DNA of 24,823 nt from a virus: IMG/VR virus record IMGVR_UViG_3300042376_000446, positions 1 through 24,823 of that record; one strand, written 5' to 3'. Under the pieces are notes generated by a model. It had not been told where the DNA came from, did not search any database, and was given only the letters and a program-made list of their open reading frames with translations. Numbering within the stretch: position 1 is the stretch's first letter; each line of letters starts with the position of its first letter. Positions 17,436 to 23,849 of the stretch are shown piece after piece. The translations under genes and the position numbers were made by a program.

Positions 17436-18404
17436 CTACTTCTTTACCACTATACTTCCAGAAAATAAAAATCCAATGTTTATAAATACTTGATTTGTAT
17501 TTATCGACTGTATTTGGATCGGTATTATTTGCTCTCTATCAACTGCGTCATATATCTGAACTATGGGATACTCTTCATTTAAACTATGAGTGATAGTATA
17601 CATGGTTGATCCAGATACGCCTATTTTGTAGAATGGAGTATTTGCCGCAAATGATGCAGATGTTGCAAAAGATGCTGATATGGCGGTGCCACTTCCCTTT
17701 GATACAATTGCGTATCCACTCAATGCATTTGGAAAAGTAATTGTTATTGTATTTAAACTAGTAGCTACTACTTCTTGAGGTATTACTGCATAATAGTCAG
17801 AACCATAAACGTCAACATGCGGGATTTGAGTATTAAGATTATGGTTTATAGTCCAAGTAGTAGATGGACTAGATTGCGTATATACAAAACCTTGATCCAT
17901 TATGCTAATAGCATAAGACGCAGTTAAAGCGTTTTGTGACCAACTAGAGGTTCCAAACAAAGATCCAGTAATACCTTGTGTAACTTCTAAAGAACCAGTA
18001 ATTACAGCAGATCCGCTATATGGAAAACCAGCTCCTGTGCCTCCCCCTCCGCCAGATCCTGTATTAACAGTTATTGGAAATGTAGTACCATCACCTTTGG
18101 TAAAAGTAATTGTATTTAGAGATACTGATGCTGAATATATAGCATTTTGTACAAACGATGCAGTAGCCGCAAAACTGCTACTCAAAACAGTCATAGACGA
18201 TGTTTGAGAAGACGCTATTACAGGAGAATTATTAATCCATAAAGATCCAGTTATGCGTACACTGCCTGTAAAATCATGACTTTGAGAAATATTATTACCA
18301 AACACGTCAGACCCAGAAACTAAAAAGTCGCTACCAGTAACTATAAGTCTACTTCCTGTAAACCTAAGCGGGGCAAGTATTTGATCTAATTTTAGTTGGG
18401 ACAT
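17436..18404 (-). CDS. Short modular fibre-like protein with two tandem C-terminal domains
   Basis: This 322-residue protein has an N-terminal LKLDQILAPLRFTGSRLIVTGSDF segment, a Ser/Thr/Gly repeat region with one NTITFTKGDGTTFPITVNTG unit and one GSLFGTSSWS motif, and two related domains at residues 172-238 and 256-322. These share an I(N/T)H(N/S)LN strand, (H/I)V(D/Q)(V/I)Y, then Q, a T(I/V).I.F strand and a G.(A/I)(I/V)(V)(S/V)K end. Domains of this kind (INHNL...P.V.V.D...) occur singly or in tandem at phage fibre ends. The protein is probably a short fibre or tip that binds a surface or another fibre. It follows the gp15-like stop by 2 bp, so it is coupled to the neck-gene cluster. Confidence 0.78.
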   Translation of the reverse strand: MSQLKLDQILAPLRFTGSRLIVTGSDFLVSGSDVFGNNISQSHDFTGSVRITGSLWINNSPVIASSQTSSMTVLSSSFAATASFVQNAIYSASVSLNTITFTKGDGTTFPITVNTGSGGGGGTGAGFPYSGSAVITGSLEVTQGITGSLFGTSSWSQNALTASYAISIMDQGFVYTQSSPSTTWTINHNLNTQIPHVDVYGSDYYAVIPQEVVATSLNTITITFPNALSGYAIVSKGSGTAISASFATSASFAANTPFYKIGVSGSTMYTITHSLNEEYPIVQIYDAVDREQIIPIQIQSINTNQVFINIGFLFSGSIVVKK

Positions 18405-18406
18405 TT

Positions 18407-19660
18407 TTATGAGAATTTACCTACTGCTACTATTATTTTATCTGTTAATTCGTATCCCAATATTGGGGTGTTTACGATCAACACAAGATTGCCAAATCCA
18501 TCGGGACCAAAACTTGATATTTCATTGGCCAATATAGGAAGACCGTTCGCATAAAAGTTAAAATTATTTACTGTCGTAGGCGGCAAACTAGATCCAGGCG
18601 AAGGTTGTAAAATAGATGCTCCAACAAACGTAGCTGTATTAGCGGTTACAGAGTTGGCTATCTTACTTATGAAAGTGTTTAAATACGCTAAATCAGCAGA
18701 AGCAGCGCCTCCAGATCCTCCAATATAGTTAACGATGTTAGCCCCTGCTCCCACAAAATTTGTAGCTTTATTCACTTGCGCTTGAGTTCTATTTGTTTTT
18801 GATATAAATTGCTCTTTGTCTCCGCTGGATACTTCTAAATCGAAAACTATCTGAGACGTACTATATTGTATTTTGGTTGATGCTAAATACTCGTTTAACA
18901 CATCTGGTATTAAATATCCATTAAGTGTTATATCAAAGTTAGTTCTAACTAGTCTATCTTCTCCGACTTCGTAAGTTATAGAATCGTTGAAAGTTTCTAT
19001 AGAAGAGTAAAATTTAAATCTTTCTAAATCCCCCCAATAAGATCTTGACGCAAAATTTAAACTCTCAATTAGTTTATTCATTTGTTCTGCGAAATTAGTC
19101 CACACTATACAAGAGTAAGTTACAGTTACGTAATCCGGAGTTACCACCACTTGATACTCTTTTTCGGGTACCCTATTCGTTAATACAGAAAAATTACTAT
19201 AGTTGTTTCTTTTGTTGTATTTTTTTTCTATAAACTGTAAATTTTGAGCGAAATTTCCGTCTATCTTAAATCCAAGTTCTCTGTTTTGCGATATACTACT
19301 TCTAGAAAACATAATTAACGGAGCTTGTATCTTTCCATTTTTGTCCCTGTAAAATCCGTCTTGCTGTACTCCTTTCCAATTTTCTGGTGTTCCATATATC
19401 ACGTTAACTGGTACAAGCTTATTATTTTGTATTACAGATAATTTTAATTTATTTTTTATATAATACATAACCGCTTCGTCCAAGTCTTGAATACCCACTT
19501 GTATGTTTTTGCCTTCGGAATTTCTTTGTGATAGTTCTAACGCACGATTATTTTCCGGTTGACCCAATTTGGCCTCCATTATACGCTCGGTTTGATCGGG
19601 CGCTGCCAGAGCTTCCATGAACTCTCTCTGCTTAGCTGGTCTTACTTTCGTATTTGCCAT
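18407..19660 (-). CDS. Tail terminator / proximal sheath stabiliser, T4 gp15-like, with extra domains
   Basis: The central part of this 417-residue protein matches T4 gp15 (272 residues). Residues 83-95 (VPVNVIYGTPENW) correspond to gp15 VPITYASKEHF; residues 178-204 (VTVTYSCIVWTNFAEQMNKLIESLNFA) to YELSIFTRYEDDMFQIVEQIL; and residues 239-252 (RTNFDITLNGYLIP) to RIEWSLTFEVNGWMYP. gp15 caps the tail and joins it to the neck. This protein carries a polar N-terminal extension of about 50 residues and a C-terminal part, not in T4 gp15, with a domain at about 363-417 (VNNFNFYANGLPILANEISSFG...LIVNTPILGYELTDKIIVAVGKF). That last segment resembles a small domain found in other phage structural proteins. 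The start overlaps the preceding stop by one base (TAATG). Alignment is from memory. Confidence 0.82.
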   Translation of the reverse strand: MANTKVRPAKQREFMEALAAPDQTERIMEAKLGQPENNRALELSQRNSEGKNIQVGIQDLDEAVMYYIKNKLKLSVIQNNKLVPVNVIYGTPENWKGVQQDGFYRDKNGKIQAPLIMFSRSSISQNRELGFKIDGNFAQNLQFIEKKYNKRNNYSNFSVLTNRVPEKEYQVVVTPDYVTVTYSCIVWTNFAEQMNKLIESLNFASRSYWGDLERFKFYSSIETFNDSITYEVGEDRLVRTNFDITLNGYLIPDVLNEYLASTKIQYSTSQIVFDLEVSSGDKEQFISKTNRTQAQVNKATNFVGAGANIVNYIGGSGGAASADLAYLNTFISKIANSVTANTATFVGASILQPSPGSSLPPTTVNNFNFYANGLPILANEISSFGPDGFGNLVLIVNTPILGYELTDKIIVAVGKFS

Positions 19661-20151
19661 TAAGGTACTATTTTAGTTATGCCCAGTGACTCCCCAGAAG
19701 CATAGTGAGTGTTTAATATTATAGAGTAAGAAGATCCGTAATTTTCCAATCCCGTAGAATACGCGTAAGCGTTGTCCTTACCAACTATTAGTTGGTTTTC
19801 GTTAACGTTATCCACCAAATAATACAATTCGTTGTACATTATCACGTCTCCCACTTCAGGATATATGTTTGCGTCTACTAAGTGATCCCTTAAGAACCTA
19901 AAATCCACGGGTCTATTGACGTCCCTACCAAATTGTTCTTGGTTTACTCCAAAATCTTGTCTAGCTATCAAACAATACACAAGTACGGGACCCACGTAGT
20001 ACTTATTAGCTGATTCTCCGTACAAGTTTGCTTTGGTTTTATCGAGCATGATTTTATAGTAGCCAACTTGTTGACTAACTATGTCTTCCATAAATTCCCT
20101 AGACACGGACTTCATTAAATTTACGTCCCTAGTACTACCAAATAATGCCAT
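19660..20151 (-). CDS. Neck protein, T4 gp14-like
   Basis: This 163-residue protein is likely the gp14-type neck protein. Characteristic segments are ESANKYYVGPVLVYCLIARQDF (47-68), FGRDVNRPVDFRFLRDHLVDANIYPEVGDVIMYNELYYLVDNVNENQLIVGKDNAY (75-129), and a YGSSYSIILNTH strand near the end. The motif of a strand, FxFxRDxL, then an aromatic GD.I....YY.VDN..ENQL is what I associate with gp14 of T4-like phages. It is shorter than T4 gp14 (256 residues), a plausible form for a distant relative. gp13 and gp14 form the neck complex between head and tail. The gene sits between the gp13-like and gp15-like genes, the T4 order. The start is 14 bp after the gp13-like stop, and its stop overlaps the next start. 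Confidence 0.75.
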   Translation of the reverse strand: MALFGSTRDVNLMKSVSREFMEDIVSQQVGYYKIMLDKTKANLYGESANKYYVGPVLVYCLIARQDFGVNQEQFGRDVNRPVDFRFLRDHLVDANIYPEVGDVIMYNELYYLVDNVNENQLIVGKDNAYAYSTGLENYGSSYSIILNTHYASGESLGITKIVP

Positions 20152-20165
20152 GCTTCGTTGTTGTT

Positions 20166-21332
20166 TTATCCAATGTATATCAAAGACGGTACTTGCATCA
20201 ACGTATTCGTAATCGATTGATTTTCTATGTCTTTTCTTTCTAACTGTGATTTTCTACTCATATCTTCAAGATCGGATCTCAATTTTTCCCTTAACGCCGC
20301 TTGTGCGTCTTTACCTTTAGCAATCAAATCCGCTCCGTTTAGTGTAAGTTCGCTACCAGGTATTGCCAATTGCGTGTACTTTCCTCTAATCAATCCCAAC
20401 AATTCTGAAGCTAAAGCTAAAGTGTATTCGTATATCCACTGCTTACCAGGTTGATTGATTTGTGAGTACGATATCTTCGTGTAAGGTACGTTAGATGGAT
20501 TTGAAATAAGTCCCGTATTAGTTCCGTACGGACTGTTTCCTGTAATACTCGATAATTCGCTCTTCTTCGAGTAAGTTAACCAAAGATTCATTCCGTCTAT
20601 TTCTGGTCTTGGAAATATTCTAAGTTTGTTATTTATTAACTCAAATGTATACGCGCTCCTTCTCACTTGATTAGACATCTCTATTTGTTGTATACGCTGT
20701 ATGTCCCAATAAACAGGAAAAAGAACGAAGTTTAAACCTGGGGAGTAGGAAGCCCAACCAAAATTTTCTGTAGCTCCTTGATAGTTTATAGATCCCCCTA
20801 TGTACGGATCATAGTACTGATTAACTGCAGGCGAGCTTTCATAAAATACCCTCTGCACAACCATTCTATCTCCTTGTTGTATCCAACTACTGCTTATCGC
20901 CAATTGTTGAATATCGTAAATTTGCTGTCCAGCAACCAACGATATAGAACCAGTATAGTACTCTACGTTACCGCCCACTCCAGCTGGGGAACCGTAATTA
21001 TCGGCCAAAGTTATGATTGAATTCAAAGATGGAACTACAACTGTGTTATTTAATACAGAAGATGTTGGAGCTCCCTCTAAACTTAAATAGTTGTCTTTAA
21101 TTTTTGCGTGATACAACTCTTCCGCGTACACAGAGACAGCTTCTTCAAAACAAGCATAGATGTTTACGTCTTGCAATTCTACGTCCACTACTGGATATCC
21201 CAACTTATACGCGACGTAGTTCGCTGCTTTAGGTCCATCTGCTCTGTAAATTACGTCTTCGTCGTAAAATCCAAAAGGAGTGCTTCCGGATATAGGTCCA
21301 GGATTACCTGAATAAATTATTGGATTTGCCAT
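20166..21332 (-). CDS. Neck protein, T4 gp13-like
   Basis: This 388-residue protein is probably the gp13-type neck protein. Its N-terminal half has a helical VELQDVNIYACFEEAVSVYAEELYHAKIKDNYLSL segment (51-85). It then has a beta stretch of YDIQQ, a polar middle (FGWASYSPGLNFVLFPVYWD, 191-210) and a conserved C-terminal helix bundle (298-360): QWIYEYTLALASELLGLIRGKYTQLAIPGSELTLNGADLIAKGKDAQAALREKLRSDLEDM. The WI..YTLA.A.E.LG.IRGKY..(I/L)(A/P)IPG pattern is typical of gp13-like proteins in distant T4-like phages. It is longer than T4 gp13 (309). Adjacent gp14-like and gp15-like genes in the same order strengthen the call. It starts 5 bp after the PhoH-like stop, so it may share that transcript. 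Confidence 0.72.
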   Translation of the reverse strand: MANPIIYSGNPGPISGSTPFGFYDEDVIYRADGPKAANYVAYKLGYPVVDVELQDVNIYACFEEAVSVYAEELYHAKIKDNYLSLEGAPTSSVLNNTVVVPSLNSIITLADNYGSPAGVGGNVEYYTGSISLVAGQQIYDIQQLAISSSWIQQGDRMVVQRVFYESSPAVNQYYDPYIGGSINYQGATENFGWASYSPGLNFVLFPVYWDIQRIQQIEMSNQVRRSAYTFELINNKLRIFPRPEIDGMNLWLTYSKKSELSSITGNSPYGTNTGLISNPSNVPYTKISYSQINQPGKQWIYEYTLALASELLGLIRGKYTQLAIPGSELTLNGADLIAKGKDAQAALREKLRSDLEDMSRKSQLERKDIENQSITNTLMQVPSLIYIG

Positions 21333-21337
21333 GATTT

Positions 21338-22015
21338 TTAATCTCTGTGATCAATGTATATTTTTAGTATATCTTCCACTATTGGATCTCTGTGATTTGT
21401 TTTTAATGTCACTACAGCAAATCCTATAACGTTTGTTAAATTGTTACATATAAAATTAAATCCGGATAACTTCTTATCTTTTAAATCGATTTGGGCTACG
21501 TCTCCGCATATAATCATCTTAGAACCCTCGCACAATCTACCCAATATCAATTCCATTTGTCGATGAGTTATATTCTGCCCTTCATCCACCACTACACAAC
21601 AATTGCTTAAATTTCTTCCTCTCATAAAAGCAACTGGTATTACTTCTATTTTTCCTTCTGCTATTTCTCTATCAATCTTTTCTTTGTTATACAGTCTATA
21701 CATATTGTCGTATATGGCTGCTGTATACGGAGCAAGTTTCGCGTCTTTATCGCCAGGCATAAATCCCAAATCTTCTCCAGAAGTTACAGCTGGTCTAGTT
21801 AATATTACTTTCTCTACTTGATTAGTAAAGAGTAAATCTAACGCAACCTGTGCTGCTACCATAGACTTTCCCGAACCTGCTCCCCCTCGTATAACTGTTA
21901 TTTTATTTTCTAATATAATCGCCTTTGCTTGTTTCTGTTCTTCGTTTAAAGATACTTGAAACTTTATTGGATTCTTTGGTTTTTTTACTACTTTTTGTGG
22001 TTTTGTACTACTCAT
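21338..22015 (-). CDS. phoH: PhoH-like P-loop ATPase
   Basis: This 225-residue protein is a phage PhoH-family ATPase. The Walker A motif GGAGSGKS is at residues 44-51 (Lys50 is the nucleotide-binding lysine) and the Walker B motif VVVDEGQN at 131-138. Family motifs LTRPAVTSGEDLGFMPG (72-88), AFMRGRNL (119-126), GDVAQIDL (171-178) and LKTNHRDPIVEDIL (204-217) are all present. It lacks the KH RNA-binding domain of some cellular PhoH2 proteins and has a Lys-rich N-terminus (about 1-20) instead. PhoH-like genes are common in phages, and their role is unsettled; RNA helicase or nucleotide-dependent RNA roles and a link to phosphate stress have been proposed. It follows the capsid gene's terminator by 40 bp and has its own ATATTTAT box, 18 nt before the ATG. 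It likely starts the transcript that runs into the neck genes. Confidence 0.92.
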   Translation of the reverse strand: MSSTKPQKVVKKPKNPIKFQVSLNEEQKQAKAIILENKITVIRGGAGSGKSMVAAQVALDLLFTNQVEKVILTRPAVTSGEDLGFMPGDKDAKLAPYTAAIYDNMYRLYNKEKIDREIAEGKIEVIPVAFMRGRNLSNCCVVVDEGQNITHRQMELILGRLCEGSKMIICGDVAQIDLKDKKLSGFNFICNNLTNVIGFAVVTLKTNHRDPIVEDILKIYIDHRD

Positions 22016-22033
22016 TGAACTACTTTGATTTTA

Positions 22034-22041
22034 TATAAATA
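22034..22041 (-). promoter_or_regulatory. Putative promoter box before the PhoH-like gene
   Basis: The minus strand reads TCATATTTATATAA, with the TATTTATA core 18 nt before the ATG at 22015. It is placed just after the capsid-gene terminator, the expected spot for a new transcript start. It shares ATATTTAT with the other four gaps. Confidence 0.45.
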
Positions 22042-22055
22042 TGAGTAGACAGCAT

Positions 22056-22086
22056 AAAAAAAGGTCCGATTTTGGTCGGACCTTTT
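22056..22086 (-). terminator. Factor-independent terminator after the major capsid gene
   Basis: On the minus strand the sequence is an 11 bp stem, AAAAGGTCCGA pairing with TCGGACCTTTT, around a six-base loop, followed by three more T residues (seven T in a row in total). The stem core GGTCCGA/TCGGACC is perfect at 22063-22069 and 22076-22082. It begins 20 bp after the capsid stop codon and lies ahead of the PhoH gene. The A-run on the other side could allow weak activity in reverse. Confidence 0.88.
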
Positions 22087-22106
22087 AGATATTAGCTGTT
22101 ATTCAA

Positions 22107-23825
22107 TTACACAATGTTCAGATCAGCTACGTAAACTACTCCGTAGTATTCAGGACGAACCATCGTCATCGCGTAGCGGGTCATGATACCTTTGCGCGGA
22201 GTGAAGGTTTGTGGATCGTACACAAGAGGAGTCATGATCAGAGGCACATAAGGAGAGTATACAGCACCACACTCAAGGAACTGATTTCCACGGAATCCCA
22301 TCAGGATAGTGTTTTCAGTCATGTATGGGTTCTTATACACCTTGTAGCGACTGTTCAAGCTACCGATCTTTTGTACGCCGAAAGCGTATTTCATAGTATC
22401 AGCAGCACCGTCAGTGTCAGCAGCGAATCCAGGGATTGATTCCAGGATGGTTGCAACCGCTGGAGAAATTACCATGAAGTTGGCACCTCCGCGAAGTGTA
22501 CGCTGGTGGATGATGTTAGATACTTTTTGCAGTTTGATACCGATTGTTTGGAACCAAGACATTTGAGTGTAGAACACACCAGCAGTGTTGGTTACGAAAG
22601 CGGTATTGGTCGCGTTGATCTGACTACCTACGCGAGCTGACCAATATTCAACTGTAGGAGCTTCTTGTAACAACATCTCAAGTACTTCGAGATCGATCTC
22701 TAAAGAGATGTACTCAGACAAAAGACCAGTCAATTCGGCCTCTGCGTCAAGAGAGTGATACGCGTTCAGATCCTGAGCGAATTCCGGAGTCCACTGAGCT
22801 CTAAGCTTACGAGTTTTAGCAGAAATCGTTTGAGATTTCATCTGTACGTTAATCTCAGGGATAACGATGCTTGTGTTGCTAGCAGCGTTTGGTACTGAGA
22901 AACCTTCTGTTGAGCTTCTGTCTTCGAAGTCACCTCTTACGTTAAAGTCAGTGTCTTTGTTGAACAGTACACGCAATTGGCTAGCGGAACCAGTCAATTG
23001 GTTAAACTGTACAGATGACAGAGAACCGGTGAAAATGAAGCTGATAGTGTCAGCAACAGAGTTGTAAGTGGTAAACTGATTGATCACACCGTCAGTTCCG
23101 ATACCAGAACCAACGAATTCAGTAGCGCGTACGCCAAGCTCGTTGAATGCAGGAGCAACTGATCTTTGGAAGTTTGCGATAGTTACTTTAAACACTTGAG
23201 TTGCTGCGAGCGTGTTTGTAGTAGCTTGAGTAACTAAAGAACCACTGAAAGTTGAATCGAACTGTACGTCAGCGAAAGTTACAGCTGAACCAGTTGCAAC
23301 AGAAGCACTAACGAAAGAAGAAGAAAACAGGTTCAGTGAGTAGTTCCATCTACCAGCTCCGTAAAGACCACCTGAAGCAGCGTTACCGAAGTTCTTCGTG
23401 TTAGCACCGTACAGAGAACCACCCAAAGCAAAAGCGGGGTTGGTAGAGTTACCGTACTGGAAATCCAAGAAGAACACTAAACCAGCTGGCAGGTTCATTG
23501 GTTGAACTGAAACGAATTCTTTTGCAGCGATCTGTCCGAAGATCTTACGAACCAACGGAAGAGCTACACCGGCCCACTGTTCGCCGGTACCAGCAGTGAA
23601 GTTAGCACCTGTAGTGGTACCACCGCCAGAAGTAGAGGCTTCGATCACAAGCTGCTTAGCTTGGTTTTCTAACATGATAGACATGTTATTGCGATCTTGA
23701 CCTTCCAGACCGTTCAACAGTCCGGATTTTGCCCATTTTTTACTCAATTTTTGAGCGACTGTAAACTGGGCTTGTGCAGCGTTTTGAGCTGACTCGTTTA
23801 ACAGACTTTGTACTAAATTTGCCAT
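22107..23825 (-). CDS. Major capsid protein, T4 gp23-like
   Basis: This 572-residue protein matches T4 gp23 (521 residues). Residues VSVQPMNLPAGLVFFLDFQYGN correspond to gp23 CGVQPMNSPTGQVFALRAVYGK. TRKLRAQWTPEFAQDLNAYHSLDAEAELTGLLSEYISLEIDLEVLEML matches its SRQLKAAYSIELAQDLRAVHGMDADAELSGILATEIMLEINREV. The end RYKVYKNPYMTEN...GAVYSPYVPLIMTP...MTRYAMTMVRPEYYG matches the C-terminal region. Residues 1-62 are a helical propeptide-like segment ending VIE, followed by a Gly/Ser/Thr linker, a likely prohead-protease site as in gp23. The gene is clearly richer in G and C than its neighbours: 22141-22200 has 33 of 60 by hand count. It uses CTG, ATC and CGC codons rarely seen in the fibre genes, which fits very high expression. 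It is followed by a strong terminator. Confidence 0.95.
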   Translation of the reverse strand: MANLVQSLLNESAQNAAQAQFTVAQKLSKKWAKSGLLNGLEGQDRNNMSIMLENQAKQLVIEASTSGGGTTTGANFTAGTGEQWAGVALPLVRKIFGQIAAKEFVSVQPMNLPAGLVFFLDFQYGNSTNPAFALGGSLYGANTKNFGNAASGGLYGAGRWNYSLNLFSSSFVSASVATGSAVTFADVQFDSTFSGSLVTQATTNTLAATQVFKVTIANFQRSVAPAFNELGVRATEFVGSGIGTDGVINQFTTYNSVADTISFIFTGSLSSVQFNQLTGSASQLRVLFNKDTDFNVRGDFEDRSSTEGFSVPNAASNTSIVIPEINVQMKSQTISAKTRKLRAQWTPEFAQDLNAYHSLDAEAELTGLLSEYISLEIDLEVLEMLLQEAPTVEYWSARVGSQINATNTAFVTNTAGVFYTQMSWFQTIGIKLQKVSNIIHQRTLRGGANFMVISPAVATILESIPGFAADTDGAADTMKYAFGVQKIGSLNSRYKVYKNPYMTENTILMGFRGNQFLECGAVYSPYVPLIMTPLVYDPQTFTPRKGIMTRYAMTMVRPEYYGVVYVADLNIV

Positions 23826-23849
23826 TTGTTACTTTTTTTGTTTTTTGAT

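Larger units (their letters stand above)
9032..18146 (-). repeat. Eight dispersed copies of an NTITFTKGDGSTFP module in four genes
   Basis: A unit of about 31 residues (93 bp), of the form NALVTASV-x-LNTITFTKGDGSTFPITVNTGS, recurs at 9032-9124, 9428-9520, 11099-11191, 15199-15288, 15514-15606, 15976-16068, 16879-16971 and 18054-18146. Each is followed in the protein by a glycine-rich linker of 3 to 9 residues, and six of the eight by an (F/Y)P(F/Y)(T/S)GSA(I/V)I(S/T)GSL block. Protein sequences are nearly identical but the DNA differs mostly at third codon positions. The unit probably forms a strand pair or short beta-helix rung in a trimeric fibre. Confidence 0.85.

Noticed and set aside
8501-18404. 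Diversity-generating retroelement variable repeats
   Set aside because: The repeats differ mainly at silent third positions, not at adenine-specific sites in AAY codons, and no reverse transcriptase or template repeat is visible.
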